Source: an uncultured Paracoccaceae bacterium (lineage in GTDB: Bacteria; Pseudomonadota; Alphaproteobacteria; Rhodobacterales; Rhodobacteraceae). Taken from it: a stretch of DNA of 64,000 nt. How positions within the stretch are numbered: position 1 is the first letter of the stretch; the number at the start of each line of letters is the position of its first letter. Made by a program: the position numbers and the translations under genes. Of the stretch, positions 27,501 to 36,158 are shown piece after piece. The stretch is taken from contig CANMAI010000002.1 in the NCBI GenBank assembly GCA_947495795.1, forward strand, positions 347,363 to 411,362, read 5' to 3'. The notes below the pieces were generated by a model. That model was not told the DNA's origin. It ran no database searches and saw only the letters and a list, made by a program, of their open reading frames with translations.

Positions 27501-30500
27501 CCGGCAACACCGAAATCTCCAGGGAGTAGCTTTCCGCGCCGTTCAGGTCAGAGCCGTCGTCAACAATTCCGTAAGCCGAGCCATCAAGCGTGATCCCGCG
27601 CCCCTGGCGGCTGAGCATCGCAACATGTGTCCAGTTACGGGCGATCCCACCGGCCTCGAAAACCAGATCGTTGCGCCCGGCATAGGGCACCTGATAGATC
27701 CCGTCGTCATCCCAGCCAGCCTCTTGAAAATTGCTGATCGTCGCGTCGAAATTATCGCCCGACGCCGCTGCATTCAAAAGGGTGCTGCCAGTGCCTTCCG
27801 TACAATTCCACCGGATCAGAAGGCCGGTCGCGTTATCGGCGTAATCATAGAGATACGTGCTGCGAACCTCCTCGGCAGTCAGGCTCACACGCCACATTGA
27901 AACCCCATTGGCCAAAAATGTGAGAGGTTGCTGCGCACGCGCGCCGAGAAGCAGCTCCCCGAGCTGTCCTTCGTAGGTTTGCGCACTGCTGCCCGTTACC
28001 GGAGCTTCATCATTGATGTAAAAGGAGATATCCGTGCCGCCACCCGCGCCGGGCTGCACCGTCACTGTCAGCAACACCCATTGGTTCAGCGGCAGCGCCT
28101 TGCCCGTGGCAATCACATCCTCTCCCATAAATTCCACCACGGGGCGGCTGAACTGGGCGAGCCTCAGCTTCAGATAATCGCCCACTCCCCGCACCGGATT
28201 GATACTTGCAAATGTGCCCGCTTCCTCTTCGGAGGTGATATTGATGTAGAGCTGCAACGTCGCATTCGGAGGCAGGAAATTGTAGGATCGCGCGGCAAAC
28301 GCACCATTCGAGATCTCAACCGCAGGCCCTTGCTTCAGCCCGAGCATGTAGCGAAACGGCAGCGCCGGATAGCTGATATTCCCGACGGAATGAAAGGTCA
28401 TCAACCGCGAATGCAAAGCGCTCACCGGATCCGTTGGATTGAGCCACACCTCCACTGACATGTCTCCGTCAATGGAAAGAGCCTCGATCGGCGGCATCTC
28501 TTCCTCAGGGGCGAAGCCATACGCCAGATAGTTGCGCTTGCCGTTCTTATTCGTGCCAACAGAGAAGTTGGGCGCGTTCTGTATCCATCCCCCAACCGCC
28601 CCGTTTACCAGAAGCGGAGCAATCCCGCCGCTGTTAGCCGCTGTGTTGACTATACCCGCTGTCGCCCCACTGGTTGGCGGTGCCTCAAAGGCTGCCGATA
28701 CAAGGGCAGAGCCCGCAATCGGTGCGCGCTTCTCCCCGATCCCGCCCCGCGCCTGTTGCAGGATGCCTGCATCGGTACGCTCAAGATTGTCCAGCGCGCC
28801 AGCATCGTAAGGCGTGCCATCGTAAAAGGCGCGGTTCAGATTGGAAAACGCAAGGGCAGGGGCCTTCCCTGCCGCCTTGCCGCCGGTGTTGCGCATCTCC
28901 GCGGCCAGCCCGCTTGTCTGCACTAGAATGTTGGCCGCAATCGCTTCCTTGTAACCTTCAGGATAAGTATACGAAGCATCCAGCCCATTGAGAATGTGTG
29001 CAAATTTTACCTGATCTCGCGGTACGTTCTGCAGTTGAAAATCGTTCACCTGAACCGTCGAGAGCCGCCCGCTATCACCGTCCATGATCTCCAGATCGAA
29101 GTTTGGCAGTTCGGAGCGACGCACAAAAACAGCCGCATTTGTCACACTCGCAAGGCCTATGGTTGCCTCCAGCCCATACAGATCAGTGTTCGAGCCAACG
29201 GCGCTGTAATCGTAGCCAGCCCGCGTTCCGGCCAGAGTCTGGGTCAGTTCAGATGGTATCCGCCCCACATTGGGCCATGTGTGGCGAATGGTGCCTGTGC
29301 TCCAGTGGGTCGGCGTATTCTCAACGGTCAGATTGGCATCTCCTCCCCGCGTTCCATCCTCGATTTTCAGCGCCGCCAGCGGCGCTATCGTGGGCAGACG
29401 CGACACGAACTGAAAAAGCCCGCCATCACCGGGAACGCTGCTGCGCACCACAATCTGCGGATAGGTGCCGGAATAATCAAAAAACAGCCGAGCGCCGTTC
29501 AAAAGGTCCTGATTGCTCGGATCATTCGTTGCCTGACCATTCAGCACTGTCGAGAAATTGCGCATCATGCGCGGCATGCCCCGCCACTCTTCGCCGTGAT
29601 CCGTTGCAACATTGGCCAGTTCCACATCGCATAGCCGCAAATCAGGCCCGTCATCTACCCGGATCTCGGCGCTGTTCATCGCGGTTCCGGGCGCGTGGGA
29701 AACAATCCTCAGCTGGTTCTCTTCTTCCACCCCCTGCGGCACCAGTTGTGCGGTTGTCCAGGGCAGGCCGAAGATGGCGCGCTGTGTGCGGGTCGAGTAA
29801 TGACCAACGGAAAAGATGCCCGTGCTCTCATCCTGAAAGTAGAGATGCAGGATCGCATCGGAGCCTTCCAGAAAATCAGGCGTGGCCGCGGGCATCAGGA
29901 AAGGGGCATATCCCGCATACCAGGTCAGTCCATCTTCATCGATGTTGAACGTGCCATTCGTGTTGAGATCAAGAGGGCTGCTTGAGAGCTCCAGCCGCGT
30001 TCCAAACACTTCGGCAATCACGCCCGAAGCGGCACTATTGGGCGTTGTGCGCGGTGTCTTCTCATAATCCACCGTATCAAAGGGCAGGTCTGCCACAATC
30101 GTGCCGTCTACCTCTATCACCACCGCATCAACTTGCCCGTTAAAGCCGCCGCTGGCCGCACTGATCCGCGCCAGAGCACTGCCGGTGGGAAGGCCGGGAT
30201 CTTCAGGCCCTGCCGCTGGCAAAGCGCTTCCGTTTACCTCGACAGTGAAAGGCTTTTCGGCACCCGGCGTGAAGGTCAGCTCCAAATGGTACCATGCCCC
30301 CACCTGCCAGGTAATCGGTTCGGTGACGTAGCGCTGCTCCGCAGAGCCATTTCCAAAGCCAAACGCCAGCCGCAAATCTCTTGTGATGTTCAAAAAGGGC
30401 GCGCGGGCCTCTGCCGCAACACCGGCAGCCCCACCAAGGATCATTCGATCCGAATTGCCGATTTCTGAAGGGTTGACCCAAAGATCGAAGCGGTAGGCAC

Positions 30501-31554
30501 CTTTGATCTCCAGAGGTGCATCCGTGCCACCGTTGAGGCCGATATAGGCCACATCATCAAAGGCGAGTGCATAATTGGCAGGTTCGATTCTGGAAGCCGA
30601 AACCTCGCCACTGATATCCGCCAGTGTTCCTGTCCGGGACACTGCGATATCGGCGATAATCGTCACCGTTTTACTGTCCTGCGCTGCGGGAAGAGCCAAC
30701 GCGACCCGCCCCTCCCGGCGCACTGTCATACTATCCCCGTCCGGTCCGATGGCGTTTTCGTGCTTCATATAGAGGGTTGCACGGGGCCCAAATTGCAGGT
30801 CGAGCGGCGTGTTGGTTTCATCCACCACCGTAAACGTTGCATCGGGTGGGATTTCAAAGCTGTCATTAAGCGTTTTGCCTGCGGTGTCCGGTAATCCGGT
30901 ATCCGTGGATGGAAAATTAAAGAGGCTCAACGTCCCGGTGCTGGCGTCTGTCGTGATGAATTGCCAATTCAGCGCTTCAGAATCCTGAACGGGCAGGAAC
31001 AATACGTCGAACTGACGGTTCGCGAAGCCGTTCAGCATCGCAAGCTCGTACATCGGCTCCAAAAACGGTTTGCCATCGGCCGTTACATAGGTTTGCGGAT
31101 CCGTGCGATCATCCGCCACCGATTGCTTGCCGCTACGCTCAAAGCGAACTTCCCAGACAGGCGAAAGCTCATAGTCAGAGCTTTGATCACGCCCTCCGGA
31201 AGAGACTTTTCGCAGCAGATATCGGGCCAGCAACACTGTCCCGCGTGTGGAAGGGATCAACACGCTGATCCGCCGCTGATCGCTTACCACCCGAATGGGC
31301 AGTGCAGGGTCCGCCGCCACGCCTGCAACCTCAAGTGGAAGGCTGACCAAGCTCATTCCAGCGGGGCGCACGCAAACGGGCAGGGCGAGTTGCTTGAAGC
31401 CTGTCCAGTCGTTGCTGTCCTCCTCGCTCTCCACGTTGAGCCCGAGAACGTTGTAGAAAAGGGCAGGCGCGCCGTTAACCTCCTGCGTGCCAAATGAAAT
31501 AGTAATACCTTGATGTACAACGGAATTCAGGTTTTCAAAGCGTGCAATGGACAT
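24550..31554 (-). CDS. giant 2334-residue LamG-repeat protein with beta-rich C-terminal module
   Basis: The ATG at 31554 has GGAGGAA 6-12 bases upstream. There is no signal peptide. LamG/concanavalin-like modules are visible at about 325-495 (YRFDLWVNPSE, WYHLELTFTPG), 1025-1235 (MSVEVWLNPTD, WVLLTVTVQPG), 1318-1500 (GRGITLDGSAYGIVDDG, IANIRLWQRALTEAEI) and 1505-1620 (GSIDELRIWDGLLTPEQV), with a further module opening at 1625 (GLAGYWRFNTGSG). Residues 1-320 and 500-1000 are beta-rich but unassigned. Residues 1690-2230 hold Ser/Thr-rich alternating stretches (1800-1830, 2073-2130) and RYVQDNIGTAFVKSS (1899-1913), faintly like a MACPF signature. A large carbohydrate-binding or toxin-like secreted protein is plausible, but function is unknown. 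Confidence 0.9.
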   Translation of the reverse strand: MSIARFENLNSVVHQGITISFGTQEVNGAPALFYNVLGLNVESEEDSNDWTGFKQLALPVCVRPAGMSLVSLPLEVAGVAADPALPIRVVSDQRRISVLIPSTRGTVLLARYLLRKVSSGGRDQSSDYELSPVWEVRFERSGKQSVADDRTDPQTYVTADGKPFLEPMYELAMLNGFANRQFDVLFLPVQDSEALNWQFITTDASTGTLSLFNFPSTDTGLPDTAGKTLNDSFEIPPDATFTVVDETNTPLDLQFGPRATLYMKHENAIGPDGDSMTVRREGRVALALPAAQDSKTVTIIADIAVSRTGTLADISGEVSASRIEPANYALAFDDVAYIGLNGGTDAPLEIKGAYRFDLWVNPSEIGNSDRMILGGAAGVAAEARAPFLNITRDLRLAFGFGNGSAEQRYVTEPITWQVGAWYHLELTFTPGAEKPFTVEVNGSALPAAGPEDPGLPTGSALARISAASGGFNGQVDAVVIEVDGTIVADLPFDTVDYEKTPRTTPNSAASGVIAEVFGTRLELSSSPLDLNTNGTFNIDEDGLTWYAGYAPFLMPAATPDFLEGSDAILHLYFQDESTGIFSVGHYSTRTQRAIFGLPWTTAQLVPQGVEEENQLRIVSHAPGTAMNSAEIRVDDGPDLRLCDVELANVATDHGEEWRGMPRMMRNFSTVLNGQATNDPSNQDLLNGARLFFDYSGTYPQIVVRSSVPGDGGLFQFVSRLPTIAPLAALKIEDGTRGGDANLTVENTPTHWSTGTIRHTWPNVGRIPSELTQTLAGTRAGYDYSAVGSNTDLYGLEATIGLASVTNAAVFVRRSELPNFDLEIMDGDSGRLSTVQVNDFQLQNVPRDQVKFAHILNGLDASYTYPEGYKEAIAANILVQTSGLAAEMRNTGGKAAGKAPALAFSNLNRAFYDGTPYDAGALDNLERTDAGILQQARGGIGEKRAPIAGSALVSAAFEAPPTSGATAGIVNTAANSGGIAPLLVNGAVGGWIQNAPNFSVGTNKNGKRNYLAYGFAPEEEMPPIEALSIDGDMSVEVWLNPTDPVSALHSRLMTFHSVGNISYPALPFRYMLGLKQGPAVEISNGAFAARSYNFLPPNATLQLYINITSEEEAGTFASINPVRGVGDYLKLRLAQFSRPVVEFMGEDVIATGKALPLNQWVLLTVTVQPGAGGGTDISFYINDEAPVTGSSAQTYEGQLGELLLGARAQQPLTFLANGVSMWRVSLTAEEVRSTYLYDYADNATGLLIRWNCTEGTGSTLLNAAASGDNFDATISNFQEAGWDDDGIYQVPYAGRNDLVFEAGGIARNWTHVAMLSRQGRGITLDGSAYGIVDDGSDLNGAESYSLEISVLPDASETSRVLIEKPGCYRLMLDSLNRIQFTTVIRVGLQVIAFTATSTPLSINASHSIACTFTSGAVENSGTEGRVLPQYFASAQVYVDGQASGDPAFADTYADSVQVQASDSAFQLGRNAREDFFYTGKIANIRLWQRALTEAEIAEVAVYHKAPARTDGLAADWPLRETEGRTAFDQQGNSNLRMSSNQLWSLYEEVAQMEVLVDGRDVPLSPLNADDLGGYGDRQLTVGASINQKSPNVPFDGSIDELRIWDGLLTPEQVTDSMNRTLDPRTDGLAGYWRFNTGSGLQVYDQTGRGSTLSFSPANETSGPDWETSTAPISEEAAPVLNVLGGVKTEFTGELTGTAAVCEYSDTQLDAYGTAFAVLKRAYVYNPGADGDTRLLTGYKVGDLDLIYIGQVQTAPKITGYIEGGPPIPSENQTVPYWAGPPGTSNPFGSASSVTLSEARNTTWSFSASQNIGGSFEIGGSLGLLFKGKFDNSNGQFTFFGMDLAEYEAKAGAKLGLTASKSGDSGIGRQHGLTHARTSELAPAGSWEPADDMLNPKVGRRYVQDNIGTAFVKSSTANLYMTAIKGSQTAVAYTLIADPTIPEDVNIIDFPINPRYVKNGTLDGKVGFVNDPDWPDADVRRGSYFNPTEAYALKRRFEKQEQDAQAYYDQFNVDLLSLYPLLSPIQDKMDNAPGFDRGTGTIQRNLANTYVWSAGGGLLKEEYSTVDQFSESRSGVTSLTLKAGVEVEGKATSPAGGFYGTFDAMLSTTFTTTVSKNSATSYAVALSASANPTGFLNAPIISIEDGKPVLHGYTDGPAPGKVDTYRYMSFFLAPSKANFSQLARVIDPNWLNNSAQANAAALREASEAENGTWRILYRTTFVSRVPMEFQPINSDTLAPDVEPPANVALNSWLLDIFVAELDATNPTPVEIGDAVSAVLGTGPDQPGILAVLLPWWTAFLTRAEVFGSEDYKALVTLREDLLQYVIRFYESAEALS

Positions 31555-32124
31555 GGAAATTCCTCCAAATATCGGCGCGTAAAGCGCATCGTGCTAAAAT
31601 GGTCACGCGGTATCGGCAGGCGTAAAATACTTCGGATACAAATGTGAATTCTGCCGGCTCAAACGCCAGCTTACTCAAAACACTAACATGTTTTTTCAAT
31701 CGATTCTGTTCAGATCGACTTGACTTTAGGCGGAAATCTCAATTGAGGGTTGTATCGCGGAATGTCATCGGGACGCAGGCTTAACTAAACCTCTGCGTTT
31801 AAATCAAATGTCCTGCGCGAATCCTCGGCCTTGCCAAAGACACCCGGCGCCTAATTATTTTCAGTCGCACGTAGTGCTCGCTTGCTGGAAGCGATTTATT
31901 GGAGATATGCAGGCACAAATGCACTGACATCACAAAAAACTGATCCCAGATGCTCTCTGGTCAGCTATCCTCTGATCTGTCTTGGAGAGGAAACTCTGTT
32001 CTGGTTTAGCCAGTCTCTCAGCACCTTCAAGTCCTCGCTCATTCGCGAAGACTTCCAGTACTGAAACTCGAGCCCTTACAGCAGGCTCGTCTGGCGCGGG
32101 GCAGTGGACCGCCCAGCGTCTTTA
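31555..32124. other. 570-bp region upstream of the giant gene, no convincing gene
   Basis: It must carry the promoter of the LamG operon. The only coding-like element is a 25-codon minus-strand frame at 31965..32042 starting MSEDLKVLRDWLNQ with GGAAG upstream; it could be a leader peptide, a remnant or chance. The stretch 31660-31760 is AT-rich. No clear terminator or RNA structure was recognised. Confidence 0.4.
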
Positions 32125-32448
32125 TCAGTGAGAAACGGCGAAGTGGGCACAGAGAAACTTCACCATCTCTTCAACGCGCGCGTTTGCGACGCTGTAGAAG
32201 ATGGATTTGCCTTCCCGCCGATGCTTCACAAGGCCGTCTTGGCGAAGCCGCGCCAATTGCTGCGAAACTGCAGCCTGACGGATGCCGAGCAGGTTTTCCA
32301 GCACATTCACGGATTTCTCGCCGTGAAGAAGCTGACACATAATCGTAAACCGACCCGTGTGCCCCAGTGCTTTCAAAATTTCTGCTGCTGATCTTGCTCC
32401 CGTTTCTCCATAAACAAGAGTTTCTTCATTCATATTACCATCTTCCAT
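32125..32448 (-). CDS. ArsR-family regulator resembling SqrR/BigR persulfide sensors
   Basis: Winged-helix regulator of 107 residues from the ATG at 32448; a second ATG at 32433 with GGAAG upstream is an equally good start. The recognition helix region reads LLGIRQAAVSQQLARLRQDGLV (53-74), as in BigR/SqrR/YgaV. Cys38 (RFTIMCQLL) matches the first sensing cysteine of SqrR/BigR. The second, Cys100 (VKFLCAHF), lies in the last helix about one turn earlier than in those proteins. It may sense reactive sulfur or oxidants. No sulfide-oxidation gene is adjacent; the neighbouring taurine locus releases sulfite, but a link is speculative. Confidence 0.85.
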   Translation of the reverse strand: MEDGNMNEETLVYGETGARSAAEILKALGHTGRFTIMCQLLHGEKSVNVLENLLGIRQAAVSQQLARLRQDGLVKHRREGKSIFYSVANARVEEMVKFLCAHFAVSH

Positions 32449-32562
32449 TACAAAGCCTTCTGGGGGGCAGAAGGAACCGGCTAGATTAACCATCACTCGT
32501 AACATCCTCACGAGACTGCGATGACTATCACTATATAGGAATAAAATTGGCGAAAATGAGGT

Positions 32563-32637
32563 TGGAGCGGGTGATGAGGATCGAACTCACGACATTTTGC
32601 TTGGGAAGCAAACGCTCTACCACTGAGCTACACCCGC
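32563..32637 (-). tRNA. tRNA-Gly (anticodon CCC)
   Basis: The minus strand folds as a full cloverleaf. Acceptor GCGGGTG pairs with CACCCGC; the D-arm is GCTC/GAGC; anticodon stem TTTGC/GCAAA encloses loop TTCCCAA with anticodon CCC; the T-arm loop is TTCGATC. The discriminator base is T and CCA is encoded (32563-32565). It reads glycine GGG codons. Confidence 0.95.
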
Positions 32638-32813
32638 TTAAGATGTGCTGATATCGGCAATTATCAGGGTGGTCAAGCGGGTGTTCAGGCACGTGTTGAC
32701 CATTAAAAACGAGGCTTGGCGAAGTGCTATGGCCCTATTTATTAACGCATATTAACCTTTTCTGACGGAGGCGTCAGCGTCGCCGAAAACGGTTCGCTGA
32801 CGCGCCGCCCAAT

Positions 32814-34202
32814 TTACTCTGCGGCAGCTCTTGTTTGTGTCGCATGTGTGTTCAGGGTTGCCGTAAATTTGTCAATTATTTCGTCGATATGCGCCCTCTC
32901 GACGATGAATTGTGGCGCTAATATGCCCGAGTCACCCGTAAATTTCACATGCAGCCCGTTCCAGAACATGTCTTTCTGGAGGAGATTCCCCCGCACACCG
33001 GGGGCAGGGTGCGGATGTACCTCGATCCCGGCCGCCATCCCGATCGTGCGGATATCCTTTACCAGCGGGTGGCCCTTCAGGCTCATAACGGCCTCATTGA
33101 AGTAGGGCGCCATATCCTTGGAGCGCTGGAAAAGCGCCTCTTCCTCGATGATCGCCATCATCGCGCTGCCTGCCGCGCAGGCCGCCGGATGGCCGGAATA
33201 GGTGTAGCCGTGGAAAAACTCGATCGCCCCTTCCGGGCTGGCATCCACCACCGTATCGTAGATCTCGTCCCTTACCGCCACAGCGCCCATCGGTATGGAG
33301 CCGTTCGTCAGCGCTTTGGCCAGCGTCATGATATCGGGTGTCACACCAAAGGTCTGCGCGCCGAAATTGTCGCCCATACGGCCAAAGCCTGTGATCACCT
33401 CATCAAAGATCAACAGAATCCCGTGCGTATCGCAAATCTCGCGGATCCGCTCCAGATAGCCCTTGGGCGGCACCAGAACACCTGTGGAACCGGCCACAGG
33501 CTCCACAATCACCGCCGCGATCTGCCCGCCACCATATGTCTCGCAAAAGCGTTGCAAGTCCTCGGCAAGCTCCTTGCCATGTTCAGGCTGGCCAACACAG
33601 AAAAGGTCGTCGCCTGTCCATGTGTGGCGCATCATCACCACATTCGGCATTACCAACGGGAAGGTTTCGCGGTTCTTCACCATGCCCGAAAGGCTTACGC
33701 CGCCGATATTTACGCCGTGATACGCCCGCTCGCGGCTGACAAACCGGTTGCGATGCGCCTCGCCCCTTGCGTTGTTATAGGCCATCGCAATCTTCAGCGC
33801 GGTATCCACGGCCTCGGAGCCGGAGTTCACAAAGAAAACGTGGTTGATCGCCTCGGGCGTCAGCTGCGCAATCTCAGCTGCCAGCCTGAAGGAGCCATCA
33901 TGGCCAAGGCCAAAGGGGGCTGTGTAGGTGTTCGTTTTCATCTGCGCATGCACAGCCTCGATGATTTTTGGGTGGCAATGCCCTGCAGGCGAACAGAAGA
34001 GGCCGGACGATCCGTCGATGACCTTGTCGCCGTTCTGATCGTAGAGATACGTGCCCTCAGCGCGGCGCACCATGCGCGGCTCTGCCTTGAAGGCCCGGTT
34101 TGCAGTGAACGGCATCCAGTGCTGTTCCATAGAATTACCCTGATAGATCATCGCGCATCCCTCATTTGCATATTGTGGAACATCCGTCGGGAAACCGTAC
34201 AC
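32814..34202 (-). CDS. tpa: taurine:pyruvate aminotransferase
   Basis: Class-III PLP aminotransferase of 462 residues. It converts taurine and pyruvate to sulfoacetaldehyde and alanine in the cytoplasm. The GTG at 34202 is preceded by a near-perfect AGGAGGTGA; internal ATGs at 34151 and 34130 have weaker sites. Family motifs are SGLFCSPAGHCHPKI (66-80), VNSGSEAVDTALKIA (125-139), the PLP-binding Asp in IFDEVITGFGRMG (265-277) and the PLP-lysine in LAKALTNG (Lys296). Divergence from tauR and proximity to tauABC and xsc support taurine as substrate over beta-alanine or other omega-amino acids. Three TauR-like repeats lie upstream. Confidence 0.92.
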   Translation of the reverse strand: MYGFPTDVPQYANEGCAMIYQGNSMEQHWMPFTANRAFKAEPRMVRRAEGTYLYDQNGDKVIDGSSGLFCSPAGHCHPKIIEAVHAQMKTNTYTAPFGLGHDGSFRLAAEIAQLTPEAINHVFFVNSGSEAVDTALKIAMAYNNARGEAHRNRFVSRERAYHGVNIGGVSLSGMVKNRETFPLVMPNVVMMRHTWTGDDLFCVGQPEHGKELAEDLQRFCETYGGGQIAAVIVEPVAGSTGVLVPPKGYLERIREICDTHGILLIFDEVITGFGRMGDNFGAQTFGVTPDIMTLAKALTNGSIPMGAVAVRDEIYDTVVDASPEGAIEFFHGYTYSGHPAACAAGSAMMAIIEEEALFQRSKDMAPYFNEAVMSLKGHPLVKDIRTIGMAAGIEVHPHPAPGVRGNLLQKDMFWNGLHVKFTGDSGILAPQFIVERAHIDEIIDKFTATLNTHATQTRAAAE

Positions 34203-34250
34203 GGTTCACCTCCTAATCAGCGGGCAGTTTGGGCCAATCGCACCGCGCGA

Positions 34251-34307
34251 TTAACCCCAGTTAAACCCATTATTAGGTCCAGTTGCGCACGCGCTTAATC
34301 CCAGTTA
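34251..34307. promoter_or_regulatory. TauR operator: three direct repeats at 22-bp spacing
   Basis: Repeats CCCAGTTA (34256-34263), TCCAGTTG (34278-34285) and CCCAGTTA (34300-34307) are spaced exactly 22 bp apart, two helical turns, in the tpa-tauR intergenic region. On the minus strand they extend to CTGGGGTTAA, CTGGACCTAA and CTGGGATTAA. The middle one fits the CTGGACYTAA motif I recall for Rhodobacter capsulatus TauR. MocR-type regulators commonly bind direct repeats. Confidence 0.75.
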
Positions 34308-34320
34308 GCGTGCGCGCATC

Positions 34321-35784
34321 ATGCGTATTTCGGAAACCCAGTTCTTTCTCGATCGTGAAATCGGCATCGGCCTTCAGGCCCAGCTGAGGGAACGTATCGC
34401 TGCCGCCATTCTCGCCCGCCGCTTCATGCCGGGCCAGCGCCTTCCGTCCAGCCGCAAGCTTGCCGATCACCTTGGCATTGCCCGGATCACGGTCAGCCTC
34501 GTCTATCAGGATCTGGTGGCCGACGGGTACCTGGAGGCGGCGGCCCGCAGCGGCTTCTTCGTCTCTCCCGATGCCCCCGATCTCATGCCGTCGCATCATC
34601 GCCCCAAGGAGCCGGAGGAGGCGCGGGTTAACTGGGGCCAGTGGCTGAACGGCCAGTATTCCGATCTGCGTCGCGTGGAAAAGCCCGTCGATTGGCGCGC
34701 CTATCCCTATCCCTTCAACTACGGCCAGATAGATCCCGATCTCTTCCCGCATGACGACTGGCGCGATTGCGCGCGCCGGGCGCTGGGAAAACGCGATTTC
34801 GGGCAGGTGGCCTGCGATGCGATCCACAGCGATGATCCCAAGCTCATCGCTCACATCCTTTCCCACGGCCTGCCTGCGCGCGGCGTTGCGGCCGCGGAGG
34901 AGGAGGTGCTCGTCACCCTTGGCGCGCAAAACGCCCTCTGGCTCGTCATCCAGCTTCTCTCCGGCAGCCGGAAGCCCCTGCGCGTCGTGATCGAGGATCC
35001 CGGCTATCCCGATCTCCGCGAAGCGCTTCGCCTCGCAGGCTGCGAGATTTTGCCCGTGCCCGTCGATGCCGATGGCCTGCCGCCAGAGGCAATCCCCGAA
35101 GGCGTTGATCTGGTTTGCGTCACTCCCAGCCACCAGGCGCCCACGGGCGTCACCCTTACGCTCAAGCGGCGCAAGGCGCTCTTGGAGCTTGCCGAAGAGC
35201 GCAACTTCCTCATTCTCGAAGATGACTACGATTTCGAGATGAGCTTTCTGAAACCCGCCAATCCTGCTCTCAAATCCTTTGATACACGGGGCAGGGTGAT
35301 CCATATCGGCAGCTTCTCAAAATCGCTCTTTCCTGGCCTGCGTCTCGGATATCTCCATGCCGATGCGGGCTTCATTGAAGAAGCGCGCAATCTCCGCGCG
35401 CTCATGATGCGCCATCCGCCCGGCACGCCGCAGCGCACCACAGCCCACTTTCTCGCCCTCGGCCACTACAACGCACATGTTCGCAGGCTGCGCGAGGCTT
35501 TCCGCACCCGCCGTGCCGTGATGACGAAGGCCTTGCAGGATAACGGCCTCAGGGTTGCCGCCGCCTCGGGCTTCGGCGGCGCTGGTTTCTGGATTGAGGG
35601 GCCAAAAGGCTTAGACAGTATAGAGTTCGCCCGCGACCTGCGCGAAGACGGTGTCCTCATCGAGGCGGGCACGGCGTTCTATGCAGGCGAAAATCCTCCC
35701 ACGCACTTCTTCCGAATGGCCTATTCCTCGATCCACCATTCCAAAATTCCGGAAGGCGTCGCGCGCGTTGCAAAGCGTATCTAG
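34321..35784 (+). CDS. tauR: MocR/GntR-family regulator with aminotransferase domain (taurine regulator)
   Basis: Regulator of 487 residues. A GntR winged helix (about 10-82, PSSRKLADHLGIARITVSLV) is linked to a class-I aminotransferase-like domain (about 110-485). The PLP-lysine is retained in HIGSFSKSLFPGLRLG (Lys334), with YDFE and the NXXSH-like HQAPTGVTLT segment also present. MocR proteins bind PLP, often as an external aldimine with an amine effector; here taurine is the expected ligand, acting as activator of tpa. It is divergently transcribed from tpa with shared operator repeats 14-70 bp upstream of its own ATG, so autoregulation is likely. Confidence 0.92.
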   Translation: MRISETQFFLDREIGIGLQAQLRERIAAAILARRFMPGQRLPSSRKLADHLGIARITVSLVYQDLVADGYLEAAARSGFFVSPDAPDLMPSHHRPKEPEEARVNWGQWLNGQYSDLRRVEKPVDWRAYPYPFNYGQIDPDLFPHDDWRDCARRALGKRDFGQVACDAIHSDDPKLIAHILSHGLPARGVAAAEEEVLVTLGAQNALWLVIQLLSGSRKPLRVVIEDPGYPDLREALRLAGCEILPVPVDADGLPPEAIPEGVDLVCVTPSHQAPTGVTLTLKRRKALLELAEERNFLILEDDYDFEMSFLKPANPALKSFDTRGRVIHIGSFSKSLFPGLRLGYLHADAGFIEEARNLRALMMRHPPGTPQRTTAHFLALGHYNAHVRRLREAFRTRRAVMTKALQDNGLRVAAASGFGGAGFWIEGPKGLDSIEFARDLREDGVLIEAGTAFYAGENPPTHFFRMAYSSIHHSKIPEGVARVAKRI

Positions 35785-36158
35785 CGCGTCGCTTCCGGCT
35801 GCTCGCCAATGGGGACGTTGATCAAACAACGGCAAACAGAGACGGGCTGTGAACCGGACAGAGGGTGGCCTGAACACCCCGGCTTCGCGTAGCGCAAGAG
35901 ATCGGCATCTGGCTCTATAGCTTCCCGCCGATGGTGCTATAGGAAATGTCCTTCAACTTCGCAGCTTTACGGCCATCGGGGAACGCGATTTTGCTTGCAC
36001 AAACGGCAAAAACTGGGTTCGCTGAGCGGTATGTGCGAAGGCTTCGTCTCTTTCGTAAGCAAAACAAAGGAACTGCCTACGCATCAAACGATCACCAGCG
36101 GCAATAATTCGGAGAACCCGGGGGCCGCTCAATTGTCTGAAACAGGGAAATAAGACAT
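35785..36158. other. 374-bp intergenic region between tauR and tauA
   Basis: No gene was recognised. It should hold the tauABC promoter, but no pair of TauR-like repeats at 22-bp spacing was found; the nearest partial match is CTGGGTTCGC at 36013-36022. An ACAGGGAAATAAG site precedes tauA. The tract at 35880-36060 is mosaic intergenic sequence, possibly a decayed mobile sequence, which I cannot assign. Confidence 0.4.

Noticed and set aside
28800..31500. Repeated short frames on the plus strand inside the giant LamG gene
   Set aside because: They follow the codon periodicity of the 2334-codon gene and show no independent start signals.
31882..32064. 60-codon plus-strand frame in the gap upstream of the giant gene
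   Set aside because: No ribosome-binding site, no homology, and it lies among non-coding sequence; treated as chance.
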